64,000 nucleotides of DNA from CAVQCX01 sp963775335 (GTDB lineage Bacteria > Pseudomonadota > Gammaproteobacteria > Chromatiales > Chromatiaceae), in contig CAVZIJ010000003.1 in assembly GCA_963775335.1 (NCBI GenBank), positions 1,364,001-1,428,000 on the forward strand. Direction: 5' to 3'. Below, in pieces: positions 8,438 through 17,115 of the stretch. The stretch's first letter is position 1. Every line of letters starts with the position of its first letter. The translations under genes were made by a program, and so were the position numbers. The notes under the pieces were generated by a model. The model was not told the DNA's origin. It saw nothing but the letters and a program-made list of their open reading frames with translations, and searched no databases.

Positions 8438-8925
8438 TGCCCGCCCTCCCCGAACTCCAGCTCGGGCTGGCGGAACCGCTCGACGTTCTCGCGGTGCCAG
8501 GCCAGGCCGGAGAGGATGCCGGTGAGCGCCGCCTGGGTCTCCGCCTGGTCGGCGTGGCCCTCATAGAACTGCACCAACAGAGCGATCGCCTGGGAGAACG
8601 ACAGCTGCAGCGCATTGAAGTCCGGGCGCGCGGGCTTGGCGCCGGTCGGGATGTCGATCACCAGCCGGGATCCGAACGCCGCAAGATGCTCCGTGACCAG
8701 GTGGAGCCCGCAGACGCTCTCAAAGAGTGGGATTAGGCAAGCCCGCATTTCGCCGTTGGAGAGCCACTTGTAGAGCAGATCCGCCGAGATCCCCATCAGG
8801 TCGGCGATGCGCTCGACCGAGAGGTTCCGCCGCTCGCGCGCGTGGTCCTTGCACAGCCGGAACGCCTCGCGGAGGTTCCCCGGTCGTACCCGTTTCCAAT
8901 CCCGCCTACGTGTCGGAAAGGTCAT
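8434..8925 (-). CDS. Phage early HTH regulator, 163 aa
   Basis: The start MTFPTRRRDW is supported by AAGGAG eight bases upstream. Residues 15-60 contain a helix-turn-helix (ERRNLSVERIADLMGISADL followed by YKWLSNGEM). The rest is helical (FNALQLSFSQAIALLVQFYE) and ends acidic (ELEFGEGGQ). It is the first gene of the long coupled run after the Ner-like gene and is separated from it by 67 bp. It probably regulates early transcription or replication. Known relatives in Mu-like phages are uncharacterised. Confidence 0.6.
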   Translation of the reverse strand: MTFPTRRRDWKRVRPGNLREAFRLCKDHARERRNLSVERIADLMGISADLLYKWLSNGEMRACLIPLFESVCGLHLVTEHLAAFGSRLVIDIPTGAKPARPDFNALQLSFSQAIALLVQFYEGHADQAETQAALTGILSGLAWHRENVERFRQPELEFGEGGQ

Positions 8926-8992
8926 CGTTGGGCTCCTTCCGAAAATGACGCTAGAGGGCATAATGTTGGCCGGCTACGCTGAAACAGAGCCT

Positions 8993-9220
8993 TCAAGCAG
9001 CCGCCCGGACCGCTTCCGCAAGGCCGGCGGCCTTGACTAGATCCGCCCGAAAAGCTCGGCCCTTGGGGCCGTCCCAGGACCCGATGAGAGCGTGACGGGC
9101 GTTACCTCGAAGGTGGCCGTTCGCGCGGCACCAGGCGTTGAGGGTGGTTCCCTGGGCCACGAAGCCGGCCCGGACCTTGAGGTACAAGTCTTTGCTCGGA
9201 GTCAAGTCATTGATTTCCAT
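8993..9220 (-). CDS. Ner-like small DNA-binding protein, 75 aa
   Basis: A short basic protein, first in the minus-strand early operon and directly opposite the repressor gene, which is the Ner position in Mu. Its body (VAQGTTLNAWCRANGHLRGN then HALIGSWDGPKGRAFRADLV) reads like a degenerate HTH with the 'GTTL..l.r..g' pattern of Ner. Ner proteins bind the early operator and turn down early and repressor transcription. The call rests mainly on position, size and this pattern. Confidence 0.6.
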   Translation of the reverse strand: MEINDLTPSKDLYLKVRAGFVAQGTTLNAWCRANGHLRGNARHALIGSWDGPKGRAFRADLVKAAGLAEAVRAAA

Positions 9221-9309
9221 GGCGTGTTACCTCAACATGCGGTTAGTCGTTGTGTCTGCTCGCTTTGGGCGGACACGTTCGTAACCATCATGAGGCCACA
9301 CACGTAGCC
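9221..9309. promoter_or_regulatory. Divergent early/repressor control region with palindromic operator
   Basis: The 89 bp between the Ner-like gene and the repressor gene must hold both promoters. At 9252-9276 there is an inverted repeat with arms GTGTCTGC and GCGGACAC (seven of eight pairs) separated by nine bases, a suitable operator for the double-HTH repressor or the Ner-like protein. I did not find convincing -10/-35 boxes. Confidence 0.5.
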
Positions 9310-10206
9310 ATGTCAAGACGTACGGACGACGTTTCTATAGGAGAACGCTTGCGGATCGTCAGAGGGGGGACGGGAGCTTCCCAACATGATTTTGCGGAAT
9401 CCCTGGGGGTGTCATTCAGTGCCTATAAGAACTATGAGAAGGGCTCCCGATCGATCACGAAGGACGTGATCGTTGCCCTGCAAGAACTACATCATGTCGA
9501 TCCAATTTGGCTACTGACTGGTGAAGGAGACATCTGGGCGACTGGATCGCCCTTAATTGAGGGGTGGAGATACTTGGGGAGCGAGGACGATCTGCGAAAG
9601 AGCCTGAAGACCTTTGGGCGAAGGGTCAAAGAAGCCCGGGAACGACTGGGGCTGTCGCTAGCGGATGTCGCCAGCAAGACAGGCATGTCGGAGCCGGTCC
9701 TGGAACAAGTCGAACTCGGCGAACAGAGGCCACCATTAGCCCGACTAAAGCAACTCGGGGCTGTATTGATGCCGGACGGACCGTCGGAGTCTTTGTTCGC
9801 CGGTATCGAGCACATGCTTGCCGCGCCGCCCGTGAGAATTAGGAAGTTCGGCTCAGTTGTGGCGTTGACTTTCAATCGCGGGGGAGCGGCCCATGTTTCG
9901 TTTACGATGGGCGATGTGATGAAGATCATCTTTGCCTTAGTAGAGCTAGAATCGAAGCGGCCGAATCCAAATCCAGCGACCGAGGCGCTGAAGGACTACC
10001 TCTCTCAAAGGTACTGGCTCCCAGAAGAGGAGGACGATCCAGACGGCGCTATAGACCGCCTTGACTTTCTCGCTGAAGTTCCGATTGCGGTGCATGGGGT
10101 TGAGCTCAATCCAATATGGCCGCCAGATTCACCGATATCGAACGAGCAAGTGGAAAAGTTCAGAGAAGACTTCGCCCGACGCGAGGAGCAGAAGGGGCCG
10201 GACTAA
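9310..10206 (+). CDS. Double-HTH (XRE-type) phage repressor
   Basis: This 298-aa protein is the only plus-strand gene of the prophage and occupies the repressor position. It contains two XRE-type helix-turn-helix segments: residues 8-65 (GASQHDFAESLGVSFSAYKN) and about 98-150 (LSLADVASKTGMSEPVLEQV). The C-terminal 150 residues show no peptidase signature of LexA/CI type, so self-cleavage is not suggested. It probably maintains lysogeny by binding the operator between itself and the early operon. The start ATG at 9310 lacks a strong ribosome-binding site. Confidence 0.78.
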   Translation: MSRRTDDVSIGERLRIVRGGTGASQHDFAESLGVSFSAYKNYEKGSRSITKDVIVALQELHHVDPIWLLTGEGDIWATGSPLIEGWRYLGSEDDLRKSLKTFGRRVKEARERLGLSLADVASKTGMSEPVLEQVELGEQRPPLARLKQLGAVLMPDGPSESLFAGIEHMLAAPPVRIRKFGSVVALTFNRGGAAHVSFTMGDVMKIIFALVELESKRPNPNPATEALKDYLSQRYWLPEEEDDPDGAIDRLDFLAEVPIAVHGVELNPIWPPDSPISNEQVEKFREDFARREEQKGPD

Positions 10207-10500
10207 GGCGAGCGATGCGACAGGGAGATGGCAGGCTCGGACTGTCCAAGGGCCAGCGGCGAGCACCCCGGTCTTCGTATGGATTTGAAGGCGCGAAGCT
10301 AGCAGCCATGTCGGAGTCGCTACCAGGCGGTCGCCTGCCTGGCTCCGAAAGCCGCCATCCGGGTACATGGTCGGCCCGTCTGTCTCACCTCACCAGTTTT
10401 GAAACCTACTTCCCGTTTTACTACCCACGCCGATCTTGCTATTCCCTGGTAATCCCGGATTTATTGTGCACACACCCCTCATTTATCGTGATGGGGAACA
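10207..10500. other. Prophage terminal region with repeated transposase-binding-like sites
   Basis: No gene is seen between the repressor stop and the phage end, although the frame is open through to the ATPase. Two 16-bp direct repeats at 10453-10468 (TCCCGGATTTATTGTG) and 10475-10490 (CCCCTCATTTATCGTG) match at 12 of 16 positions and are spaced exactly 22 bp, resembling the repeated A-binding sites at Mu ends. The terminal dinucleotide is CA at 10499-10500. Confidence 0.65.
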
Positions 10501-11582
10501 CCCGCGAAGACGCCAAGGCCACCATCGAGGAGGCCAGTGCCCATGGCATCGGTGTGAAGATGGTGACGGGCGATGACATCGCGATAGGCCGGGAGATCGC
10601 CGGGCAGCTGGGCCTGGGACGGGATATCCTGCCCGCCACGGAGCTCGGGGGCGGCGGCGGGGACGCCGAGCGGGTCGAGAAGGCCGACGGCTATGCCCGG
10701 GTGTTCCCGGAGCACAAATTCCGCATTGTCAAAAAGCTTCAGGAGCGCGGCCACCTGGTCGGGATGACCGGAGACGGTGTCAATGACGCGCCCGCGCTGA
10801 AGCAGGCCGACGTGGGCATAGCCGTGGCCGGCGCCACCGATGCCGCGCGTGCCGCCGCCGCCATCGTCCTGACCATGCCGGGGCTGTCGGTGATTATCAA
10901 GGCCGTCGAGGAGGCCCGGCGCATCTTCGAGCGCATGACTGCCTATGCGATCTATCGCATCACCGAGACCATCCGAATCATGATCTTCGTGGTGCTGGCA
11001 ATGCTGGTCTATCAGACCTACCCGATCACCGCGATCATGATCATCTTGCTGGCCCTGCTCAACGACCTTCCGATCATGGCCATTGCCTACGACAACACCT
11101 GGCTCTCGCCGAGGCCGGTGCGTTGGGACATGCGCCGGGTGCTCACCCTGGCCACCGCCCTGGGCACCATTGGGGTGGTGGAGACCTTCGCCCTGCTGGT
11201 AATCGCACGCAACTGGCTCGGCTTCGGTACCGAGCAGCTGCAATCGCTGATCTTCCTCAAGCTGGTCGTGGCCGGCCATCTGACGCTGCTGGTAGCGCGC
11301 AGCCGCGCGGCCTTCTACGCCCGACCCTACCCGCGCAGGGTGCTGCTCCTGGCTATACTTGGGACCCAGACCCTGGCCGCCATGATCGTCGGCTTCGGCT
11401 GGTTCGTGGCGCCCATCGGCTGGCGCTATGTGCTGGGCGTCTGGCTCTATTGCCTGGTCTGGCTATTCATCGAGGACGGGGCCAAGCGCCTGCTGCTGTC
11501 GCATCTGGAAGGCTCGGCTCCCCGCCACCGCCGTTTTCTGGATCTCGCCGGGAAAGGGCTGTTCGAGCACCACCGCGCTTAG
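10501..11582 (+). pseudogene. P-type H+-ATPase, 3' part, cut by the prophage
   Basis: From 10501 the frame matches plasma-membrane-type proton ATPases: the REDAKATIEEA and VKMVTGDDIAIGREIAGQLG segments, the hinge motif TGDGVNDAPALKQADVGIAV, then six C-terminal membrane helices. The N-terminal half, including the DKTGT phosphorylation site, is absent because the prophage end replaces it. The codon before the junction would be Pro (as in DPPRED of the family) but is a phage-host hybrid. The missing half is expected on the other side of the prophage. The 3' fragment alone cannot pump protons. Confidence 0.9.
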
Positions 11583-11654
11583 GAGCGATGAGATGGGCAA
11601 ATCCAAGAAGAAGACGTCAAGCGCACGTACAAAGAGAAGCTGCTCGCGCTGCAA

Positions 11655-12371
11655 GTGGAGCTCGTGAAGCTGCAAAGCTCCATCATCCGCCAGAATCGCA
11701 AGATACTGGTGATCTTCGAAGGCCGCGATGCCGCGGGCAAGGACGGAACGATAAAGCGCGTCGTCCAACATCTCAGCCCTCGCGAGACGCGAGTGGTGGC
11801 CCTGGGCAAGCCCTCCGACCACGATCAGCGGGCCTGGTATTTCCAGCGCTATGTCCCCCACCTGCCAGCGGAGCAGGAGATGGTGCTGTTCAACCGCAGC
11901 TGGTACAACCGCGCCGGGGTGGAGCGCGTGATGGGCTTTTGCACGGGGGCCCAGTATGAAGCGTTCCTGGAAGCAGTGCCCACGTTCGAGCAGATGCTCG
12001 TGCATTCGGGGATCCACTTGTTCAAGTACTACCTCGACATCTCCAAACCCGAGCAGCGCCGACGACTGGCCGATCGGCACAAGGACCCGCTCAAGCAGTG
12101 GAAGGTGAGCCCGATCGACGAGCAGGCGACCAAGCTCTGGGATGAATACAGCGCCGCGCGTAACGCCATGTTCACCCGCACCCACAGCCCGGTGTCGCCT
12201 TGGCTCGTGGTCCATGCCGACGACAAGAAGACCGCTCGCCTGCACGTGATCACCGATCTGCTCTCACGTCTGGAGTACAAGGGCAAGGACGAGAGCCTGG
12301 TGCAGCCCGATCCCAACGGGGTGTTCGTCTTCGACGATATCTGTCTGCACAACGGCCTGATCGCGCCCTAG
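11655..12371 (+). CDS. ppk2: Polyphosphate kinase 2 (PPK2)
   Basis: The 238-aa frame contains the PPK2 Walker A region (VIFEGRDAAGKDGTIKRV), the lid/Walker B region (YFQRYVPHLP, EMVLFNRSWYNRAGVERVMG) and the family's HLFKYYLDISKPEQ segment. PPK2 transfers phosphate between polyphosphate and nucleotides. The in-frame start is a GTG at 11655. The expected N-terminal lead (DVKRTYKEKLLALQVEL) continues upstream in the same frame without an ATG. A good ATG at 11593 (MGKSKKK) is in another frame, so a one-base shift between about 11605 and 11620 is likely, either real or a sequence error. The gene follows the ATPase by 10 bp and was probably co-transcribed with it. Confidence 0.87.
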   Translation: MELVKLQSSIIRQNRKILVIFEGRDAAGKDGTIKRVVQHLSPRETRVVALGKPSDHDQRAWYFQRYVPHLPAEQEMVLFNRSWYNRAGVERVMGFCTGAQYEAFLEAVPTFEQMLVHSGIHLFKYYLDISKPEQRRRLADRHKDPLKQWKVSPIDEQATKLWDEYSAARNAMFTRTHSPVSPWLVVHADDKKTARLHVITDLLSRLEYKGKDESLVQPDPNGVFVFDDICLHNGLIAP

Positions 12372-12398
12372 CCCCCCGGTCCCGCGAGCTCCCGGACC

Positions 12399-15300
12399 TC
12401 AGGCCACCCGACGCGCCTCCCCGGCGCCTTGGGTTTCAACCGCGCGGGCCGGACGTAGGGGATCGGCGCCGATCGTGCCGACCAGATCCTGGAGATATTC
12501 GGGCCGCTGCACCGCATCCAGCCGGGCCTTAGCTCGATCGAGGCGATCACGGATGCCGAGCGATTCGGCCTGATCGGCGTAGTCCGGCAGGTTCAGAAAC
12601 TGCTGCAGGCTATGGACGTGGCGCCGCATGAGCTGAATGTCACGTGCCTGCTTGACCTCGAGACGCTCGCGATACCAGTCGCTCGCGAGCAGGTACTCGC
12701 GCGCGAACATGGCCCTTACCTTGGGGTGGCTCGCGTCCATCCCCTGATAATGCCCCTCCGCCATGATGTGCAGCAGCACCTGCAGGGGCGGACAGGCGTC
12801 GTGCACACTGCCGTCCTCGATATAGCGGCGCGCCACCCGCTGCTGGGCCTCGCAGATGTTGTGAACCCCGTCCACGAACACCTCCAGGTCCTGAGTCTCG
12901 GGCTTTAGAATGGCTGCGGTGAACACCGCATTGGGGTTGTCGAAGATCTTGCCCAGGAAATGGTGGACGAAGCGGTCGGTGATACGGAAGCCGAGCCGGC
13001 TGGCCAGGACTCGGCGGCCGGCGTGATCGAAGTCGCGTAGCGGCTCCAAGTAGCCCTTCTCGATCATATAGGCGGGATCGCGCTCCTCCGGGCGCAGCCG
13101 GGTCCAGATTTCGGGAATCAGCAGGCTGACGTCGTGGTCGACCCGCACATCGGGCCCGATGTAGCCGGCCGAGCTCGAGAAGCCGGCGTGGCCGGCGAGG
13201 ACGAACGAGACCAAGGCGTTGTTGAGATCGGCCGTTGGCCGCAGGGCGTTGAAGGGGCCTTTGGTCAGTGCACCCTCGCTGCCCGCCCCGGTCGTCGAAG
13301 GCGACTTGCCGGTCAGCGAGCAGATGAAGTCCATGAAGAGCTCGGGCAGCTCTTGGTAGTGGATGGGGTTATAGACGGCCAGGGGTCGGATGCCGGGCTC
13401 AGGTGGATTGTTGCGCCGCCCGGCGAGCACCGCGTCCACGGTGTGGCAGACCGGAGCCGCAAGCGACAGCTTGCGATGAAAGCGCACGCCGACCTCGGCG
13501 ACGTACTTGCGCACCGGATCCATCAGATCGGGCCGCGTCTGCAGGTAGCGGGGGTTCTTCGACGGCTTGCCGTTCACCAACCGGGGATGGGCCGAAGAGA
13601 CCACATAGCCACTGCCTTCGCGGTAGGCGTCGCGCAGCAGCTGCTGCATGGGATCGGTGAAGCTGCATAACGTGAGCACGTCTTCTACCACGCGGGCGAG
13701 CTGGTCCCCCTTCAGCGGCTCGTAGTTGGCCATGAAGTTTCCGGGGCGCGCCATGTCCGCCTCGGTCTGCTTGTCGAAGCCGGGGTGGATCGCCTCGTCG
13801 GGACGCTGAAACAAGCGGTATTCGCAGTTCTTGACCAGCTTGGCGCTCTGGTCTTTGGGCTGACCCGGCCGGCAATCGCTCACACAGCGCGCCGGCACGA
13901 CCACGGAGGCGCTGATGTCGTCCTCCATCTGAACCTTCTCGGCGGCGATGTAGTCCTGTCTGACCTTGAAGGTGCGCCAATGGCCCTCGTCGTCGAAACC
14001 GACCCGCAGGTAGGAGGCAATGATCTTGCGGTCGAAAAGCTTGAGCTCGTGGCCGGGCGCCCCGTCGACCACGTCCACCGACAGATTCTCGCGCCATTCG
14101 TCTCCCCACTCCTGGCGATAGAAGCGTTTGATCAGGAAGGCCAGCGCGAGGATGCGCGGCGGGATCGACTCCAGCCAGCTGTTGAACTCGTCGGTGTAGG
14201 CCGAGGAAGGCGTCAGCAGCTTGATGACGGAGCCGAGACTACGCTCGGCACTCAAGGGACTGCGCCCCGGCTCCCGGTCATCCTGCTCATGACCGGGCTT
14301 GAACCGGTCTTTGTAGTCGCGCTCGAAGATCTCCTGAACCCGGTCCAGATCCCGTTCGAGGTCGTCGACAAACATCGGGCCGTAGATCACCGCGTCCTCG
14401 ATCGATTTCGAAATCTCGGACTTGCCGCCCCCGGAAACCGTGCAGGGCTTGTGGCAGAACGTGCCCTCGGCGTCGGTGCCGATCAGGCGCCAGGACGGGG
14501 CGCCCGGGTGTTTCATCATCTCCACCTTGTAGCCGTTGGGCTGCATGTACATCTTGCCCGGCTGCAGGCGGATGCTGTGGAACCGGCCCTGGCGCTCCCA
14601 GTTGATGGTCTGCGCGTTGAGATCCATGCGCAGGGCCTGGGGTACGTAGACCACCTCCGGATAGCGCCGATCGACGGCGTAGCCCTCGGGCTTAACGTCC
14701 ATCATCGCGCCATAGCGCTCGACCATGTCGTCGAAGCTGTAGCCGGGCTCGCGGGTGCGACTGTCCACGCCGAACTCTTCGCCGTGGTTGCGCCGATGAA
14801 AAGCGAGCGCCCCGCCCGCGTGCTCCTCTTCGGCCAAACCGTAGAGATTGGCGGCGAAGCTGATCTGGGTCTTCACCTCTTTCTTGCAGTAGCCGAAATA
14901 GTTGTCGGCCAGGATGGTAAAGATCACCCCGGACTCGTCGCGAGCGGTGATCTTGAACGCGTTGCCTTCGTTATAGAGCTCCTCGGGCGACTTCCAGCAC
15001 ATGCCCTCCCAGCGTTGGCGCTCGGTCGCATCCTCCCACCGGGGCAGCCCAAGCTCCCGCTTGTTCAGACCGGTGAGATGCGGGGCGAGCAACACACAGC
15101 CCGTGTGCCCCGTCCAGTGATCGGCGTCCAGGGCGGCGTCGGAGTCTGCGAGCACCGGATTGCCGGCGTTGCCGAAGATGCTCTCGACGAAATCGAGGTT
15201 GCTCACCAGATTGCCCGGGGCGAAGAAGCGGATCTCCATGGTCTTCTCGGGCTGCCGGCCGGCGATCTCCGGGCAGACGGTCGGGCGCAGGAGCAGGGAT

Positions 15301-15902
15301 GCGAACATGCTCGCCGGACGAGGCTGGCTTGCGGTGAACGGGAGGATCAGCAGATCCTGGGGCGGACTCAGGGCCCGGCTCAGAAGCTCGGCGAACACGC
15401 TCTTGGGCACCGCCTTTTTGTCACCCGGGATCGGCAGTCCGCCCTCGGCAATGTGGAATGACCCGGCGGTGGTGCGCCGGTCGCTCGCCGGGTTGTGCAG
15501 CACGCCCTGGCGCACGCGGTAGCTGGACACGATGGCCGAGTGAAACTCGTCCTCCCCTAAGGGCAGAGACAGCTCCCGGGCCAGTCCGTGGCGATCGAGC
15601 ACGAAGGTCATGCCGGGCAGGCTGGGCACTCGATCGAGGTCCAGGTCTTCCAGGTAGCGCTTCAGGAAGTCCTGGATACGCCGATCCGCCGGGCACAGAT
15701 AGTGGGAGAGTAGGCGATTCTTCTCCCGGTAGCTCCTCAGAAGATCATGGGCCGTGGAGAGGAAACCAGCCGCGTCGCCGGAGACACAGCTCGGCTGCCC
15801 CGAGGAAGCGAGCTTAAGGTTGATGTAGAGGTGAAGCTTGTCCCGCTCCTCCTCGGGATTCCCGGGGACCGCATCGAGGCCCAGAGCGCGCATGAGATCC
15901 AT
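12399..15902 (-). CDS. Probable PPi-type phosphoenolpyruvate carboxykinase, 1167 aa
   Basis: The very long single-frame protein has features I associate with the PPi-dependent PEPCK family (about 1,100-1,170 aa): an N-terminal SHYLCPADRRIQDFLKRYL segment, the NYFGYCKKEVKTQISFAANL block, and a PEPCK-like phosphate-binding loop TVSGGGKSEISKSI near residue 485. The enzyme interconverts PEP, CO2 and phosphate with oxaloacetate and pyrophosphate. No signal peptide or membrane helix is seen. It is convergent with ppk2. I am sure the gene is real and conserved; the enzyme name rests on recall of the family without a search. Confidence 0.7.
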   Translation of the reverse strand: MDLMRALGLDAVPGNPEEERDKLHLYINLKLASSGQPSCVSGDAAGFLSTAHDLLRSYREKNRLLSHYLCPADRRIQDFLKRYLEDLDLDRVPSLPGMTFVLDRHGLARELSLPLGEDEFHSAIVSSYRVRQGVLHNPASDRRTTAGSFHIAEGGLPIPGDKKAVPKSVFAELLSRALSPPQDLLILPFTASQPRPASMFASLLLRPTVCPEIAGRQPEKTMEIRFFAPGNLVSNLDFVESIFGNAGNPVLADSDAALDADHWTGHTGCVLLAPHLTGLNKRELGLPRWEDATERQRWEGMCWKSPEELYNEGNAFKITARDESGVIFTILADNYFGYCKKEVKTQISFAANLYGLAEEEHAGGALAFHRRNHGEEFGVDSRTREPGYSFDDMVERYGAMMDVKPEGYAVDRRYPEVVYVPQALRMDLNAQTINWERQGRFHSIRLQPGKMYMQPNGYKVEMMKHPGAPSWRLIGTDAEGTFCHKPCTVSGGGKSEISKSIEDAVIYGPMFVDDLERDLDRVQEIFERDYKDRFKPGHEQDDREPGRSPLSAERSLGSVIKLLTPSSAYTDEFNSWLESIPPRILALAFLIKRFYRQEWGDEWRENLSVDVVDGAPGHELKLFDRKIIASYLRVGFDDEGHWRTFKVRQDYIAAEKVQMEDDISASVVVPARCVSDCRPGQPKDQSAKLVKNCEYRLFQRPDEAIHPGFDKQTEADMARPGNFMANYEPLKGDQLARVVEDVLTLCSFTDPMQQLLRDAYREGSGYVVSSAHPRLVNGKPSKNPRYLQTRPDLMDPVRKYVAEVGVRFHRKLSLAAPVCHTVDAVLAGRRNNPPEPGIRPLAVYNPIHYQELPELFMDFICSLTGKSPSTTGAGSEGALTKGPFNALRPTADLNNALVSFVLAGHAGFSSSAGYIGPDVRVDHDVSLLIPEIWTRLRPEERDPAYMIEKGYLEPLRDFDHAGRRVLASRLGFRITDRFVHHFLGKIFDNPNAVFTAAILKPETQDLEVFVDGVHNICEAQQRVARRYIEDGSVHDACPPLQVLLHIMAEGHYQGMDASHPKVRAMFAREYLLASDWYRERLEVKQARDIQLMRRHVHSLQQFLNLPDYADQAESLGIRDRLDRAKARLDAVQRPEYLQDLVGTIGADPLRPARAVETQGAGEARRVA

Positions 15903-16055
15903 GCCTTCTCCCGATGTCGTTGTTTGTTCGGATCCGCTCCGTCCGGGCCCAGCGCCGAGGAGCGACTCTACATGATAGCGCTTGTGCCGGTGCGGCCAAG
16001 GGCCGAACGCCAGGCCGGGGATTGCGGCCCTCCGGCGCGACCCCCGATCCCCTAC

Positions 16056-17075
16056 CTAGCAATGTTTGAGCCACCAATCCATCGTGCGTCGGCGGCGCCA
16101 GAACCGCCGCGCGCGCCGCCCGTCCACCAAGCGCAGGCCGCCGTTCGCGGGACAGATCCTCAGCTGTACACCTGGGGCACGCACCAGGCCACGGTCGAGT
16201 CGACCCAGGAACGCCTCCAGGCCACCGAGCGCTTTTGCCCAGCCCTGCGCGTCCCCGGACAGCACGGGCCCCTGCAGCCCTGCCCAGAGCACCAGGGAAT
16301 GCTCCCCCGCCCCAAACAGCTCCTCCGCACGCACCGGAACCGGGCACGCTGGCGCCCCGGCGAGACGGGCCAGACCACGCAGCACGGGATCATCCCCGAA
16401 GAAGGCATCTGCCCGGGGACTGAGCGCGGCCGGCAGCCTCCCCGCCCCGTGGACCCAGATCCCGTTCACGCTGGGCAATCCGCAGGACTCGCGCTCCGTA
16501 TTCACCGGCGCCGCGTGAAACAGCATCTGGGCCTCGTTGAGCAAGGCCCTCCAAAGCGCTGCGTCATCGCCGGAAGGCATGCCCTCGTCGGGGCTTCGCC
16601 CCACCACCGTCTCCAGCGATCTGGTCCGTACGGCGGGGCACTCGTCCAGCCCGAGGTACCAGCGTCCGGGATGGGGCGCCATGAGCCGCAGGCCGCGGTC
16701 CGCAAAATGCGCGTTGAACAGATCGACGAGCGCAGCGGCCTGCTCCCCTGTCGGGGGGCAGGCGACCAGATCGAAGATCAGCAGGCGATTGAGATCGGCG
16801 CGCAGATGCACCGGGTCCGCCCGCAGCCAGCAACCGTTCCCGGGATCGATCCCCTCGCCCAGAAGGCTCAGCGCGCCGATGGGGCAGTCGGCAGAGTCGG
16901 CAAAGTCCAGTCCCGCCAGAGCGAGCAGGGCAGCGTCGGTGCCCTCGATGCCGAAGGGCACCGCGTCGGCCCGCGCGAGGAGTCGCTCAAGGCCGGGCAG
17001 GCGCTGGACGACGGCGCGGGGCTCCGCTGGGAGCGGTCCGAAGAGCCCGGGCACCAGGAGATCGATCACTGTCAT
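16056..17075 (-). CDS. RpfE-type 2,3-BPG-independent phosphoglycerate mutase family protein
   Basis: The 339-aa protein carries the signature of a family annotated as RpfE-type regulatory protein or phosphoglycerate mutase: ALLNEAQMLFHAAPVNTERE followed by GLPSVNGIWVHGAGRLP. The latter is the segment that lines the metal/phosphate site in related mutases. In many gammaproteobacteria this gene lies beside hom-thrC and recJ, which agrees with its position here behind the thrC remnant. Enzyme activity is not proven for this subfamily. The C-terminus is arginine-rich (RRARRFWRRRRTMDWW). Confidence 0.75.
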   Translation of the reverse strand: MTVIDLLVPGLFGPLPAEPRAVVQRLPGLERLLARADAVPFGIEGTDAALLALAGLDFADSADCPIGALSLLGEGIDPGNGCWLRADPVHLRADLNRLLIFDLVACPPTGEQAAALVDLFNAHFADRGLRLMAPHPGRWYLGLDECPAVRTRSLETVVGRSPDEGMPSGDDAALWRALLNEAQMLFHAAPVNTERESCGLPSVNGIWVHGAGRLPAALSPRADAFFGDDPVLRGLARLAGAPACPVPVRAEELFGAGEHSLVLWAGLQGPVLSGDAQGWAKALGGLEAFLGRLDRGLVRAPGVQLRICPANGGLRLVDGRRARRFWRRRRTMDWWLKHC

Positions 17076-17115
17076 GGCGCGGCGAATCTGTGCATTCGGG
17101 TCGAAGCCTTCTCGC

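Larger units (their letters stand above)
1..10500 (-). mobile_element. Mu-like transposable prophage, early end (continues beyond window start)
   Basis: The segment has the gene order of a Mu-type phage left end: divergent repressor, Ner-like protein, small regulators, DDE transposase A, AAA+ ATPase B, GemA-like protein and Mor-like activator, followed by the first middle genes. All genes except the repressor run on the minus strand and most overlap by a few bases. The outer end lies at 10500, where the sequence ends in CA (TG when read inward) and the reading frame of a host P-type ATPase resumes at 10501. The late genes and the other end lie outside the window. The architecture is seen directly; the Mu relationship rests on protein family resemblance. 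Confidence 0.88.

Noticed and set aside
13785..15461. A 558-codon open frame on the plus strand
   Set aside because: It lies exactly antisense to the 1167-aa PEPCK-like gene in GC-rich DNA; its composition is that of a shadow frame and it resembles no family.
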